Source of the DNA: Bacteroidales bacterium
Lineage (GTDB): Bacteria > Bacteroidota > Bacteroidia > Bacteroidales > Marinifilaceae
DNA: 64,000 nucleotides
Direction: 5' to 3'
Assembly (NCBI GenBank): GCA_015061245.1
Contig: SUWY01000006.1
Span: 1-64,000 of the forward strand
The position numbers and the translations under genes are program-made. This document shows, one piece after another, positions 44,453 to 54,258 of this stretch. The notes under the pieces were generated by a model. That model did not search any database. It saw only the letters and a program-made list of their open reading frames with translations, and was not told the origin of the DNA. The stretch's first letter is position 1. Every line of letters begins with the position of its first letter.

Positions 44453-45970
44453 TTAGAATTTTGCTCCTAAAGTTATTTTAATAATGTCTCTTCTGTAGTT
44501 GTTGTTAACCGGAATGGCAGCATAATCACCCCAATTATAGAATTGAGTAGTGTTACCATACTTATAGTTTGAATAGCTTAAATCAACCACTGCCCAATTT
44601 TTGGTCCAACCAATTCCGCAGTTATGTTGTTTTAAATCACTCTCCTCTGCATTGCGGTATGGCGATTTATTAAGATTATATCCGTATCTCAAACTCAAAT
44701 TCGGATTTAGTTTGAACTCAACACCAAGAGCGTAGTTCCAACGACTTGTATATATTGAGCGAATCTGTTGGTTCATCTCTTTGTATAACGGTTCGAAGTT
44801 GTAAAAATCATCGCCCGGTTCTGAATATTTTGCCTTGCTGTATGCCACATACTCAGCGTCGGCGCTTACAATCAGAAATTGTCCAAATACAAATGCTGCA
44901 CCCAGATTGGCTCTCCATGCAGTACGCATTTTATAGTGGTACGATGTCAAAAGACTATGATCCGAGAACCAATTATCTTCGCGGCCCAGTGATGGATCAT
45001 TCATTGAGTTATAGTATGCTTGTATATCTGCTTCTGCATCATAGCTTACTTCGTACCAGGTAGGAGTGTGAATAGATGCTCCCAATCTTAACATATTTGT
45101 GGGTCTGTATATTACTCCTAAACTAAAGTTTGCTCCAACTGCATCGTTGTGTTCCCATGTGTAGTAGTCATAGTAATCCAAACCACTTGGGGCATCGAGC
45201 GGAGCTGCCTCTCTGTAGAGTGATGTGTGTCTGTATGATACCTGTTGTGCAGAGATACCTAATCCTACATACCACTTATCATCAATGTTTGCACCAAATG
45301 ATACGTTGTAATCTGCCTGATATCCCTTTTCGCGAACCTTCTCTGTTTGTGATACCGGATCGGTTATATTTTCTCCGTTACTAGCATAGTCAAGAACAGA
45401 GAAGTATCCTCCGGCTCCATCGGGATTTATAAGGAATGTATTGTATGCCAGTTCTGTGCTTAAGTTATCCAGATTCTCAGGAGCAATACCGTTACTTTGT
45501 GCTGCCCACACATGTGTCATTGAGGTGGGCGAGGTTCCGACAATACGTTTTGCTTCATTATTGAAGTTGTTGACATTTGTGTAGTTAACTCCAATGTTGA
45601 AATATTTAAGAGCTGAATTACCGTATGTAGGAAATGCCATAACGAATCCCAGATTATCCATTTGGAAAGAGTTTCGCTTTGCGCTGTTTGCATCGCCAAA
45701 CTCTGTTGTAGATGTAGTTTTGCCTATTGTCGGGGCGAGGGTAATGCTTAACTCTGTATTGCGGAAAACTCCCACTCCTGCAGGGTTTTTGCTCAACGAT
45801 GTAGGTTCGCCGCCCAATGCGGTAAAGGCTCCTCCCATGGCTGTCGCGCGTGCACTTCCATTATTTGTTTGGCGTGAATATCTTGCTGCCTCTAATAATG
45901 TTTGTGCATTGCTTACCTCAATGCCTGTCAAAATAGCGATGATACCTATTATAATTGCTACTCTTTTCAT
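44453..45970 (-). CDS. OmpP1/FadL-family outer-membrane transporter
   Basis: This 505-residue exported protein has a signal peptide (IIIGIIAILTGIEVSNA). The start of the mature chain has the FadL-like hatch sequence AARYSRQTNNGSARATAMGGAFTALGGEPTSLSKNPAG (core GSARATAMGGAFTALGG). The remainder consists of alternating amphipathic strands and ends in an aromatic-type C-terminus (IIKITLGAKF), as expected for a beta-barrel. FadL-type channels take up hydrophobic compounds. The gene precedes miaB by 5 bp and may share its transcript. Confidence 0.85.
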   Translation of the reverse strand: MKRVAIIIGIIAILTGIEVSNAQTLLEAARYSRQTNNGSARATAMGGAFTALGGEPTSLSKNPAGVGVFRNTELSITLAPTIGKTTSTTEFGDANSAKRNSFQMDNLGFVMAFPTYGNSALKYFNIGVNYTNVNNFNNEAKRIVGTSPTSMTHVWAAQSNGIAPENLDNLSTELAYNTFLINPDGAGGYFSVLDYASNGENITDPVSQTEKVREKGYQADYNVSFGANIDDKWYVGLGISAQQVSYRHTSLYREAAPLDAPSGLDYYDYYTWEHNDAVGANFSLGVIYRPTNMLRLGASIHTPTWYEVSYDAEADIQAYYNSMNDPSLGREDNWFSDHSLLTSYHYKMRTAWRANLGAAFVFGQFLIVSADAEYVAYSKAKYSEPGDDFYNFEPLYKEMNQQIRSIYTSRWNYALGVEFKLNPNLSLRYGYNLNKSPYRNAEESDLKQHNCGIGWTKNWAVVDLSYSNYKYGNTTQFYNWGDYAAIPVNNNYRRDIIKITLGAKF

Positions 45971-45980
45971 AAAATCTTAT

Positions 45981-47288
45981 TTATCTTGTACGACTAACTC
46001 TGCTGCTACCGCCACCTCCGCCGGATCTGATGGCTCCTCCTCCGGTTGGACGACTAAAGCCACCGCTTCTATATGAACCGCTGTTTGTCGGTCTGGTAAC
46101 TCTGCTTGAGCTACTATTACTTGGTCTTGTAATGTTGGCTCTATTTGTATTGCTATTTGTCGGTCTTGTAACAGTTGTTCTGTTACTATTACTTGGTCTT
46201 GTAATGTTTACTCTATTACTATTTGTTGGTCTGGTTACACTACTCTTGTTATTCTCTTTCTTAGGCGAGGTTTCAACTCTTGTACCTGTGCCTGTATTGT
46301 TAGTACTTGGTCGTACTGCACCTTGCTCCTTATTATCTCTCTTTGGGGGTGCACCATTGCCTCCAACAACTCCGCCTCCAACAGACGGCCTTTGGGTTGT
46401 TCCCGGTCTTAAGATCTGCTCCCCTCCCGGAGTTGTTGTTGGTCTCCATTGACCTTGCGGTCTGTTTTGATTAGGTTTAGGACCATTACCTGGACCATCG
46501 GGTCTGCCTTGAGGCTTCTGTGGTCTGATATGTTGTGGTGGATATGGTCTATACCCCGGACCATATCCGGGTCCATAGTGCGGTCCATGGTGCGGACCGG
46601 GACCATAGTGTGGCCCGTAATAAGGACCATAATGGTGATAATGGTGATGCCATGGATCATAGTGCCATGGGTCGTAGAACCAAGGGTCATAGAACCAGGG
46701 ATCGTAGAACCATGGGTCATAATAACGTGTCGAATACCATCCTCGTCCCCAGCTATATGTAACGCCTACAGTTACACCGAATCTTACTCCGACTCTCCAT
46801 CTATATGGTGAGTAGTCGAAGAAGATTAAATCCGATGATGGATATGGTCCAAACAGAAAATCGGTATACATAGCATAGTTTGAGCTTGTAGGGAACCACC
46901 AATATCTTCCATCAGCAACGAATACATTCCAATCGCTACTGAATGCCATACTTTGGGCAACATCAGCTCCATTGGTCATATATCCGAAACCATTAGGATA
47001 GTTCTCAATAATTCTGTAAGCTCTTTTCAAATCGGAGTTACTTCCGTTCCATCCTCCTAACCAATACCCCTCAATAACTCTGGGCGAGGGCGCTGAATTT
47101 ACAACTACCGGAGTTTCAACGATAGTTGGTTCCTGCTCAATCACAACGACTTGTTGTGGTTGTTTTGATGGTACATAGTATATTCCGTCACTATAGTAGC
47201 TGTTATAGCTTCCTGTTGAATAAAGTGAGATACATGATACGCACATTAACGCACATAAACATGCTGTAATAAGTGTTATTCTCTTCAT
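45981..47288 (-). CDS. repetitive Trp/Tyr/Pro- and Ser/Thr-rich lipoprotein
   Basis: This protein of about 435 residues begins MKRITLITACLCALMCVSC, a lipoprotein signal with the acceptor in VSC. A conserved N-terminal domain (about residues 60-190; VIEGYWLGGWNGSNSDLKRA, AYRIIENYPNGFGYM) is followed by low-complexity repeats: WFYDP units near 46640-46740, then HYGP/GPHYGPG, and finally many TRPTNSN/ITRPSNSN units. The last residues are Gly/Arg-rich and the calculated charge is strongly positive. Such proteins are common in Bacteroidales and their function is unknown. The upstream in-frame extension was rejected because it lacks a signal sequence and runs into the proS control region. Confidence 0.7.
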   Translation of the reverse strand: MKRITLITACLCALMCVSCISLYSTGSYNSYYSDGIYYVPSKQPQQVVVIEQEPTIVETPVVVNSAPSPRVIEGYWLGGWNGSNSDLKRAYRIIENYPNGFGYMTNGADVAQSMAFSSDWNVFVADGRYWWFPTSSNYAMYTDFLFGPYPSSDLIFFDYSPYRWRVGVRFGVTVGVTYSWGRGWYSTRYYDPWFYDPWFYDPWFYDPWHYDPWHHHYHHYGPYYGPHYGPGPHHGPHYGPGYGPGYRPYPPQHIRPQKPQGRPDGPGNGPKPNQNRPQGQWRPTTTPGGEQILRPGTTQRPSVGGGVVGGNGAPPKRDNKEQGAVRPSTNNTGTGTRVETSPKKENNKSSVTRPTNSNRVNITRPSNSNRTTVTRPTNSNTNRANITRPSNSSSSRVTRPTNSGSYRSGGFSRPTGGGAIRSGGGGGSSRVSRTR

Positions 47289-47389
47289 ATGTATCACTTT
47301 TTTAAATTTCACCGTAAAAATAGTGGTTTTATTGGAACTAAACTCAAAAAATTCCCTAATTTTGCCTTGTTTTTTATAAATTAAAGAAA

Positions 47390-48865
47390 ATGGGAAAATT
47401 TTTAACATCTCGAAGTGAAGATTATTCGCAGTGGTATAATGAGTTAGTGGTAAAGGCCGGATTGGCAGAGCAGTCGGCTGTGCGTGGTTGTATGGTAATC
47501 AAGCCATACGGTTATGCTATTTGGGAGAAGATGCAACGTCAGTTGGATAATATGTTTAAAGAGACAGGACACTATAATGCATATTTCCCCCTATTGATTC
47601 CAAAGTCTTTCTTCTCAAAAGAGGCTGACCACGTTGAGGGATTCGCTAAGGAGTGCGCTGTTGTTACTCACTATCGTTTGAAAAATGATCCGAATGGTGC
47701 AGGTGTTGTTGTTGACCCTGCTGCTAAACTGGAGGAGGAGTTTATTATTCGTCCTACATCAGAGACAATTATTTGGAATACATATAAAAACTGGATTCAA
47801 TCATATCGTGATCTTCCTATTTTGTGTAATCAGTGGGCAAATGTGATGCGTTGGGAGATGCGTACAAGAATCTTCTTGCGTACAGCTGAGTTCTTGTGGC
47901 AGGAGGGACATACTGCTCATGCTACCAAAGAGGAGGCAATCGAGGAGACACAGAAAATGATTCACGTATATGAACAGTTCGCTCGTGAGTGGATGGCTAT
48001 GCCGGTAATCATGGGACATAAGAGTGATAATGAGCGTTTTGCAGGTGCTTTGGATACATGTACTATTGAGGCATTGATGCAGGATGGAAAGGCTTTGCAG
48101 GCAGGAACATCTCACTTCTTGGGTCAGAACTTTGCTAAGGCATTTGATGTTCAGTTTACAGATAAGACAGGTAAGTTGGAGTATGTATGGGCAACATCGT
48201 GGGGTGTATCTACCCGTTTGATGGGAGCTTTGATTATGGCTCACTCAGATGATAATGGTTTGGTATTGCCTCCAAAGTTGGCTCCAATACAGGTTGTAAT
48301 TGTTCCAATCTTCAAGAAATCAGAGGGATTACAGAAGATTTCTGAGAAGGTTGAGCCACTTATTGCTAAGTTGAAGTCTATGGGTGTATCTGTCAAGTTT
48401 GATGATGACGATACCCAAAAACCAGGATGGAAATTTGCTGAGTATGAGTTGAAGGGAGTGCCTGTTCGTTTGGCAATTGGTGAGCGCGACTTGGAGAATG
48501 GAACCATTGAGGTTGCAAGACGTGATACCCTTACAAAGGAGACCTTGCCTATCGAAGGAGTAGAGGAGAAGATTGTTGCTCTATTGGATGAGATTCAGCA
48601 GAATATCTATAAGAAAGCTTACGACTTCCGTGAGTCAATGATTACAAAGGTTGATGATTACGAGGAGTTTAAGAAGTTGGTTGAGACCAAAGGTGGATTC
48701 TTCTTGTGCCACTGGGATGGAACAACCGAGACTGAGGAGCAAATTAAGGCTGATACCAAAGCTACCATCCGTTGTATTCCATTCGATGGAGTAGAGGAGG
48801 AGGGTAAATGTATGGTAACAGGTAAACCTTCTCACAGAAGAGTATTGATTGCAAAAGCTTATTAA
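47390..48865 (+). CDS. proS: prolyl-tRNA synthetase (archaeal/eukaryotic type)
   Basis: This 491-residue class II aminoacyl-tRNA synthetase charges tRNA-Pro. It has the shorter ProRS architecture without the bacterial editing insertion. Motif 2 is [22 protein letters not shown] (core [13 protein letters not shown]), and motif 3 is the [26 protein letters not shown] stretch (core [15 protein letters not shown]). The anticodon-binding domain covers about 285-390, and the C-terminal zinc-binding-like domain about 410-491. A TAATTTTG box lies at 47357-47364. It is followed by pepT with 4 bp between. Confidence 0.96.
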   Translation: MGKFLTSRSEDYSQWYNELVVKAGLAEQSAVRGCMVIKPYGYAIWEKMQRQLDNMFKETGHYNAYFPLLIPKSFFSKEADHVEGFAKECAVVTHYRLKNDPNGAGVVVDPAAKLEEEFIIRPTSETIIWNTYKNWIQSYRDLPILCNQWANVMRWEMRTRIFLRTAEFLWQEGHTAHATKEEAIEETQKMIHVYEQFAREWMAMPVIMGHKSDNERFAGALDTCTIEALMQDGKALQAGTSHFLGQNFAKAFDVQFTDKTGKLEYVWATSWGVSTRLMGALIMAHSDDNGLVLPPKLAPIQVVIVPIFKKSEGLQKISEKVEPLIAKLKSMGVSVKFDDDDTQKPGWKFAEYELKGVPVRLAIGERDLENGTIEVARRDTLTKETLPIEGVEEKIVALLDEIQQNIYKKAYDFRESMITKVDDYEEFKKLVETKGGFFLCHWDGTTETEEQIKADTKATIRCIPFDGVEEEGKCMVTGKPSHRRVLIAKAY

Positions 48866-48869
48866 TATT

Positions 48870-50090
48870 ATGACACAAGTTTTAGAGCGTTTTTTGAAGT
48901 ATGTACAGTGTGCAACACAATCTGATCCGCACACACATACAACCCCAAGTACCCCTGAGCAGACTGTTTTTGCCAAGCAGTTGGCCGATGAGATGCGCGA
49001 AATTGGTTTGAGCGATGTATCGGTTGATGAGAATAGTTATGTAATGGGATTTTTACCTTCGAATGTAGATAAGGAGGTACCTGTATTGGGATTTATTGCC
49101 CACATGGATACCAGTCCTGATTTCTCTGGAAAAGATGTGAAGCCTCGCCTGGTAGAGTATCAAGGAGGTGACATATTGTTGAACGAAGAGCAGGGTATTG
49201 CAATTACGCTCGAAAGCAGTCCTGAGTTAAAGAACTATGTTGGTGACACTCTTGTAGTTACCGATGGAACAACTCTGCTTGGAGCTGATGATAAGGCTGG
49301 TATTGCTGAGATTTTGACTGCAATGGAGTACCTTATTCAGCACCCGGAGATTAAGCACGGTAAGATTGCTGTCTGTATTACCCCGGATGAGGAGATAGGC
49401 GAGGGCGCAGACCACTTCGATTTGGAGAAGTTTGGAGCAAAGTATGCCTATACAATGGATGGCGGAGAAAAGGGGTGTTTGGAGTTCGAGAACTTCAATG
49501 CAGCCTACGCTAAAGTAACCTTTATAGGTAAGAATTACCACCCCGGTTATGCTAAGAACAGAATGGTGAACTCAATAGCATTGAGCCAATATTTCTTGTC
49601 TAACATGCCAAAACGTGAGGTGCCTGAAGCAACCGAAGGTTATGAGGGTTTCTTCCATGTATATACTATCAATGGAGGTGTTGAGAGTACTGAGGTCGAG
49701 ATGATAATTCGCGATTTTGACTTCGATAGTTTCAGCCGTAGAAAGAAACTTGTAGAGAATCTTGTGGCAGATATGGTTAAGAAGTTTGGCGATGTTGTAA
49801 AACTTGAGCTTCGTGATCAATATGCTAATATGTTGGAGAAGATTGAGCCGGTGCGTTTCGTTGTAGATATTGCTCGTCAAGCAATGTTGGATTGCGATGT
49901 TAAACCGGCAATTCAGCCTATTCGCGGAGGTACCGATGGTGTAAGATTATCATATATGGGTATGCCAACACCGAATCTCTTCTCAGGAGCAATGAATATG
50001 CACGGAAAATATGAGTATGTGTCGGTTGATACGCTTGAGAGTGCTGTTAAAGTAATCGTGCGAATATCAGAGTTGTACGTGAATTTGTAA
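48870..50090 (+). CDS. pepT: tripeptide aminopeptidase PepT
   Basis: This M20 zinc peptidase of about 406 residues removes the N-terminal residue of tripeptides. Metal ligands and catalytic residues can be read from GFIAHMDTSPDFSG (His and Asp), LGADDKAGIAEIL (bridging Asp), ITPDEEIGEGADHFD (catalytic Glu pair) and the C-terminal NLFSGAMNMHGKYEYV (His). I start at MTQVLERFLKYV (ATG 48870), since the earlier ATG at 48849 lies inside proS. It shares a transcript with proS and the transporter gene downstream (2-bp gap). Confidence 0.94.
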   Translation: MTQVLERFLKYVQCATQSDPHTHTTPSTPEQTVFAKQLADEMREIGLSDVSVDENSYVMGFLPSNVDKEVPVLGFIAHMDTSPDFSGKDVKPRLVEYQGGDILLNEEQGIAITLESSPELKNYVGDTLVVTDGTTLLGADDKAGIAEILTAMEYLIQHPEIKHGKIAVCITPDEEIGEGADHFDLEKFGAKYAYTMDGGEKGCLEFENFNAAYAKVTFIGKNYHPGYAKNRMVNSIALSQYFLSNMPKREVPEATEGYEGFFHVYTINGGVESTEVEMIIRDFDFDSFSRRKKLVENLVADMVKKFGDVVKLELRDQYANMLEKIEPVRFVVDIARQAMLDCDVKPAIQPIRGGTDGVRLSYMGMPTPNLFSGAMNMHGKYEYVSVDTLESAVKVIVRISELYVNL

Positions 50091-50092
50091 AT

Positions 50093-50992
50093 ATGTCTCA
50101 ACAGATAAAATCACTATTCCTGCTTGCCGCAATGGCAGCAGGAATTTTTGGATATAGATGGTTGGCAGAACTATCATTTTTGTCGCCATATCTAATCTCT
50201 TCAATGCTTTTATTTACCTATTGCAAGGTGTCATTGAAGGATTTGCATTTTACGTCGCTTCATTGGTGGTTACTTGGTTTTCAGATATTCGTGTCGTTGC
50301 TATGTTATTTGGTGTTATCGCCGATAAATGCAATCTTGGCTCAAGGAGTAATGATATGTATCTTTATCCCTACAGCAAATGCCTCGCCCGTTATTGCAGG
50401 AATGTTGGGTGGAAAAGTAGGAGTATTGACAACCTATCTGCTTCTATGCAATGTTTGTGCTGCATTTATAGCTCCAATATATTTTAGTTTTATGAGTAGT
50501 GCAGCCGACTACTCTTTTTGGGGAACGGTACTCTATATCTGCAAAAGAGTAATCCCGTTGATTCTTGGTCCGCTGGTTATTGCCCAAATTATAGAGAAGA
50601 TTTCAAAAAAGCTTCACGATAGAATGAAGCGATTGCAGAAAGTGACATTCTACTTATGGAATATAACCCTCATGTTTGTAATGGCAGGAGCTACCAAATT
50701 TATTTTAAAAGAGCTTCAGAGCGGAGTTTTGAGCATAGGGCAATTTGCGTTGTATCTGGTTGCTGCACTGATAGTTTGTCTGGTGCAGTTTGGAGTTGGA
50801 CGTAAAATAGGACATAGGTATGGTGATGCGATTGTTGGTGGTCAGGGATTGGGTCAGAAGAATACAATTCTTGCAATATGGATGACACAATCATATTTGA
50901 ATCCAATTGCATGTATTGTTCCTGCAGCATATATTTTGTGGCAAAACATAGTAAATTCAATCCAGATTTGGCAGCATAAATCGGATAAATAA
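50093..50992 (+). CDS. bile acid:sodium symporter (BASS)-like transporter
   Basis: This 299-residue membrane protein has about nine hydrophobic segments. ASPVIAGMLGGKVGVLTTYLLLCN and LGQKNTILAIWMTQSYLNPIACIVPAAYIL (core GQKNTILAIW) resemble the crossover helices of BASS/SBF-fold transporters. It begins 2 bp after pepT. The substrate cannot be read from sequence: bile acids, other organic anions and pantothenate-type precursors are known in the family. In a gut organism bile-related transport is possible but not supported here. Confidence 0.75.
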   Translation: MSQQIKSLFLLAAMAAGIFGYRWLAELSFLSPYLISSMLLFTYCKVSLKDLHFTSLHWWLLGFQIFVSLLCYLVLSPINAILAQGVMICIFIPTANASPVIAGMLGGKVGVLTTYLLLCNVCAAFIAPIYFSFMSSAADYSFWGTVLYICKRVIPLILGPLVIAQIIEKISKKLHDRMKRLQKVTFYLWNITLMFVMAGATKFILKELQSGVLSIGQFALYLVAALIVCLVQFGVGRKIGHRYGDAIVGGQGLGQKNTILAIWMTQSYLNPIACIVPAAYILWQNIVNSIQIWQHKSDK

Positions 50993-51007
50993 AGGCTCTT
51001 TACCCTA

Positions 51008-51071
51008 TTGCAAATGTTTTTTGAAAGTTGTAAATTTGCAAATTAAGGTTCGTGGTGCATACCGGAACCTA
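51008..51071 (+). promoter_or_regulatory. guaB promoter and leader hairpin
   Basis: TTG (51008-51010), a 20-bp spacer and TAAATTTG (51031-51038) form the promoter. Directly after the predicted start is a hairpin in which AGGTTC (51047-51052) pairs with GAACCT (51066-51071), with GGT/ACC continuing inside. I cannot assign it to a known purine riboswitch; it could be an mRNA-stabilising or protein-binding element. Confidence 0.5.
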
Positions 51072-51108
51072 ATAGAGATGAAAATTAATTAAAATAAAAT
51101 TATAGAAT

Positions 51109-52605
51109 ATGGCTCAGATTATCGAGAAGGTTTCCCGTACATTTGGTGAGTATTTGCTAATTCCGGGACTAACAACAAAGGAGTGTACTCCTGCTAATGT
51201 GTGCTTGAAAACCCCTTTGGTAAAGTACAAAAAGGGTGAGAAGCCTGCAATTACATTGAACATTCCATTTGTGTCTGCTATTATGCAGTCAGTTTCTGAT
51301 CATGGATTGGCAATCGAGTTGGCGCGTAACGGAGGTTTGTCGTTTATCTTTGGTTCACAGCCTATTGAGAGTCAGGCAGAGATGGTTCGCAAAGTTAAGA
51401 AGTTTAAGGCGGGATTTGTGCCAAGTGACTCTAATGTGCGTCCAGATGCAACTCTTGCAGAGGTAGAGAAGATTATAGAATACACCGGTCACACAACAAT
51501 GGGAGTTACCGATGATGGAACCGCAAATGGTAAACTTCTTGGTATTTTGACAAGTAGAGATTATCGTTTGGATCATGATGGTCGCGACTCTTTGGTAAAA
51601 GATTTCATGACCCCATTTGATAAGTTGACTGTGGGTAAGTTGGGAATTACTCTTTCTGAGGCCAACCAAATTATTTGGGATAACAAGTTAAATACATTGC
51701 CAATTATTGATGAGGATCAGCACTTGGTATATTTTGTATTTCGTAAGGATTATGATTCTCATCGCGAGAATCCGAATGAGCTGCTTGACCCCGAGACAAA
51801 GTGTTTGTTGGTAGGTGCCGGAATCAATAGCCGTGATTACGCAGAGCGCGTGCCTGCATTGGTTGAGGCAGGAGTTGATGTATTGTGTATCGACTCTTCT
51901 GATGGCTTCTCAGAGTGGCAGAAAGAGACAATCGCTTGGATTAAGGAGAAATATAATGGAAAGGTGTTTGTCGGAGCAGGAAATGTTGTTGACAAGGAGG
52001 GCTTTGATTACCTTGTTGAGGCCGGAGCTGATTTCATTAAAGTAGGAATCGGAGGAGGTTCTATCTGTATTACTCGTGAGCAAAAGGGAATTGGTCGTGG
52101 TCAAGCAACTGCAATTCTTGATGTAGCTGCTGCTCGTGATGAGTATTTCGAGAAGACAGGAATCTATATTCCAATCTGTAGCGATGGAGGTTTGGTACAC
52201 GATTACCACATGTCGTTGGCTTTGGCAATGGGTGCAGACTTCTTGATGATGGGTCGTTACTTTGCTCGTTTCGATGAGTCTCCAACCAAAAAGTTGTACT
52301 TGAACGGAAACTACGTTAAGGAGTATTGGGGCGAGGGCTCAAGTCGTGCTCGTAACTGGCAACGTTATGACATGGGTGGTAAAGGTGGCGCCATGAAGTT
52401 TGAAGAGGGAGTTGATAGTTATGTTCCATATGCCGGAAAGATGAAGGATAATCTTGAGGTTACTCTTGGAAAGATTATCTCTACAATGTGTAGCTGTGGT
52501 TCAATAACAATTCCTGATTTCCAGCGCGATGCAAAGATCACTTTGGTATCTTCAACATCGATTGTTGAGGGTGGTGCGCACGACGTTATCGTAAAGGATA
52601 AGTAA
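51109..52605 (+). CDS. guaB: inosine-5'-monophosphate dehydrogenase
   Basis: This 498-residue enzyme oxidises IMP to XMP with NAD, the committed step to guanine nucleotides. It has a TIM barrel with two CBS domains inserted (about residues 95-220). The catalytic loop is [21 protein letters not shown], with the thiol in the SICIT segment. The IMP-binding part is [26 protein letters not shown] (core [18 protein letters not shown]). The ending segment with [11 protein letters not shown] is typical of the long form found in Bacteroidetes. It is transcribed from its own promoter, and the next gene begins 9 bp downstream. Confidence 0.96.
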   Translation: MAQIIEKVSRTFGEYLLIPGLTTKECTPANVCLKTPLVKYKKGEKPAITLNIPFVSAIMQSVSDHGLAIELARNGGLSFIFGSQPIESQAEMVRKVKKFKAGFVPSDSNVRPDATLAEVEKIIEYTGHTTMGVTDDGTANGKLLGILTSRDYRLDHDGRDSLVKDFMTPFDKLTVGKLGITLSEANQIIWDNKLNTLPIIDEDQHLVYFVFRKDYDSHRENPNELLDPETKCLLVGAGINSRDYAERVPALVEAGVDVLCIDSSDGFSEWQKETIAWIKEKYNGKVFVGAGNVVDKEGFDYLVEAGADFIKVGIGGGSICITREQKGIGRGQATAILDVAAARDEYFEKTGIYIPICSDGGLVHDYHMSLALAMGADFLMMGRYFARFDESPTKKLYLNGNYVKEYWGEGSSRARNWQRYDMGGKGGAMKFEEGVDSYVPYAGKMKDNLEVTLGKIISTMCSCGSITIPDFQRDAKITLVSSTSIVEGGAHDVIVKDK

Positions 52606-52614
52606 TTCTACTTT

Positions 52615-53439
52615 ATGAAGAGTAGAAAAGGATATATAGTGGCTGGAGGAGCAGGTTTACTGCTCCTCTTTGTCATCATTATATCTCATCTGCTTATCAA
52701 TAGACGTGCAGATGTACATATTACTCACGAAAATATAGATACAACTGCAATTTCAACAAGTTATATAGAGTATAGAACTGCCAGTGTAAATCAAATATCC
52801 TACCTTCTTATTGATGCAAGAAATGTAACACTTCACTTTGTTGACTCTGTTGCTCCCAACATTTCAGATAGTGAAATAGTGTTATCGGTAGCAGGAACCT
52901 TTACAGGAGAGCGTTTAAACTATTTTAAATCATTCAATATTTGTGGAAACCATGTGGTTAGAGGTGTAGCCAAAAAGGGGTTCTCGTCAAAATATTGCAC
53001 AGGTTATTGTGCTGCATATGCAGATACTCTTGTTATTGGTAATAGTAGTGATACCCTTGATTCTGGTTATAAAAAAGTTCAATTATACAAGGAGCGTGCA
53101 GTTGCAATGGGAGGAAGTTTCTTTCAGCAACTCATATTGGTTGATAATGGTAAACTTGCGGAGTATATTCCATTCAACAAGTTGAACTTCTATAGGGCAT
53201 TATGTATAAAAAAAGGAGTAATCTCTATTGTTCAATCGCTCGATAAGGTAAGTTGCAAGGATTTTGCCAACGCTATAATTGAAATGGGCTATTCATCTGC
53301 ACTCTATCTTGATATGGGAAACTGGGCATGGGGATGGCTTCGAGAGGACAATGGTAGTATTTACGAGCTAAGTTATAAATATCCCGATACACAATACCAG
53401 ACAAATTGGATTGTTCTAAAAAAAGTAAGAAGCGAATAG
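52615..53439 (+). CDS. membrane-anchored protein, possibly phosphodiester-glycosidase-like
   Basis: This 274-residue protein has one N-terminal transmembrane anchor (IVAGGAGLLLLFVIIISHLLI) and an exported domain. The region EMGYSSALYLDMGNWAWGWLRE near residues 225-245 recalls the ALNLDGGGS core of NAGPA-type phosphodiester glycosidases, and the middle part (DTLVIGNSSDT, MGGSFFQQLILVDNGK) is compatible with that fold. The match is from memory and weak, so the function remains open. It follows guaB by 9 bp and is closed by a strong terminator. Confidence 0.6.
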   Translation: MKSRKGYIVAGGAGLLLLFVIIISHLLINRRADVHITHENIDTTAISTSYIEYRTASVNQISYLLIDARNVTLHFVDSVAPNISDSEIVLSVAGTFTGERLNYFKSFNICGNHVVRGVAKKGFSSKYCTGYCAAYADTLVIGNSSDTLDSGYKKVQLYKERAVAMGGSFFQQLILVDNGKLAEYIPFNKLNFYRALCIKKGVISIVQSLDKVSCKDFANAIIEMGYSSALYLDMGNWAWGWLREDNGSIYELSYKYPDTQYQTNWIVLKKVRSE

Positions 53440-53455
53440 CTTGGTGTAGATATAC

Positions 53456-53483
53456 AAAAAAAGACGGCATTTGCCGTCTTTTC
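53456..53483. terminator. terminator between convergent genes
   Basis: AAAAGACGGC pairs with GCCGTCTTTT around an ATTT loop (53459-53482), with A-runs and T-runs on either side, so it can act in both directions. Confidence 0.85.
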
Positions 53484-53503
53484 TTGTCTCTATGTAGAGT
53501 AGA

Positions 53504-53980
53504 TTATGAAAGATGTTTCATCATTTTGTTACCCTTAACGTTAACGGCCTCAACCTTAGCATCGCCATCCATCAAATACCACTCTTGCTCCTCTGGGAAG
53601 TAGCGGAATGATGCGCTCTCTGGACCATTGATAGCCTCTACTGCTACGTTATTACGGCTCTTGATAACTCTATAATCAGAACCTTTGTATTTAACATTGC
53701 TCTCCTCAATCTGGCCCTCGTCCATAGCTACAGGGTTTGTTCCTCCCCAGAACTCAATTGAATTAAGAACAATAGCATCGGCTATAGCACAAACCTCGTA
53801 TGCAGGAATAATGCAGAAAGCAATAAATACCAACTCATTAATTCCTTTCTTGTTAGAAACTTGTCCATTCCAACTATGCAATTTTGTTGTTAGTCCAAAT
53901 GAACCATAACATCCTGTTGCCATTGCTCCTACGCTGATAAGCATAACAGCAACCATTGCGTTTCTAAAAAACTTTTTCAT
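53504..53980 (-). CDS. DUF3332-family lipoprotein
   Basis: This 158-residue protein has a lipobox in GAMATGCYGSFGL (Cys24), followed by the DUF3332 signature in which the mature chain starts CYGSFGLTTKLHSWNG. A hydrophobic segment (LVFIAFCIIPAYEVCAIADAIVLN, residues about 50-73) precedes IEFWGGTNP. The family is common in Bacteroidetes and Gammaproteobacteria and has no known function. The gene stands alone between a terminator and a 278-bp intergenic region. Confidence 0.85.
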   Translation of the reverse strand: MKKFFRNAMVAVMLISVGAMATGCYGSFGLTTKLHSWNGQVSNKKGINELVFIAFCIIPAYEVCAIADAIVLNSIEFWGGTNPVAMDEGQIEESNVKYKGSDYRVIKSRNNVAVEAINGPESASFRYFPEEQEWYLMDGDAKVEAVNVKGNKMMKHLS

Positions 53981-54258
53981 AACTGACCTTTTTGTATGTT
54001 AATACTTATTTTATTTCGTTCGTAAAAATAGTAATGAAAATCTAAAAATGCAATATAAGAAGAAATTATATGGTATTTTTTTTAAAAATCATCTACATGT
54101 GTAATTACCTGATAGTGCAATCCTTAATTTGGAAAGATTTTTATAATTTTGTCTTGATCGTATATCTATAAAACTTTTTATCACCTATAAGAAGTCAAAA
54201 TAAGGCTGTAAGTGAATAAATATAAAACGTCAAATAGATATTTAGGCTAATTAGAGTT
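53981..54258. other. AT-rich intergenic region
   Basis: This is a divergent control region for the DUF3332 gene and the aminopeptidase. A forward TAATTTTG box lies at 54144-54151, about 108 bp before the aminopeptidase start, without a clear upstream element at the usual distance. I see no RNA gene, repeat or small ORF. Confidence 0.4.
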
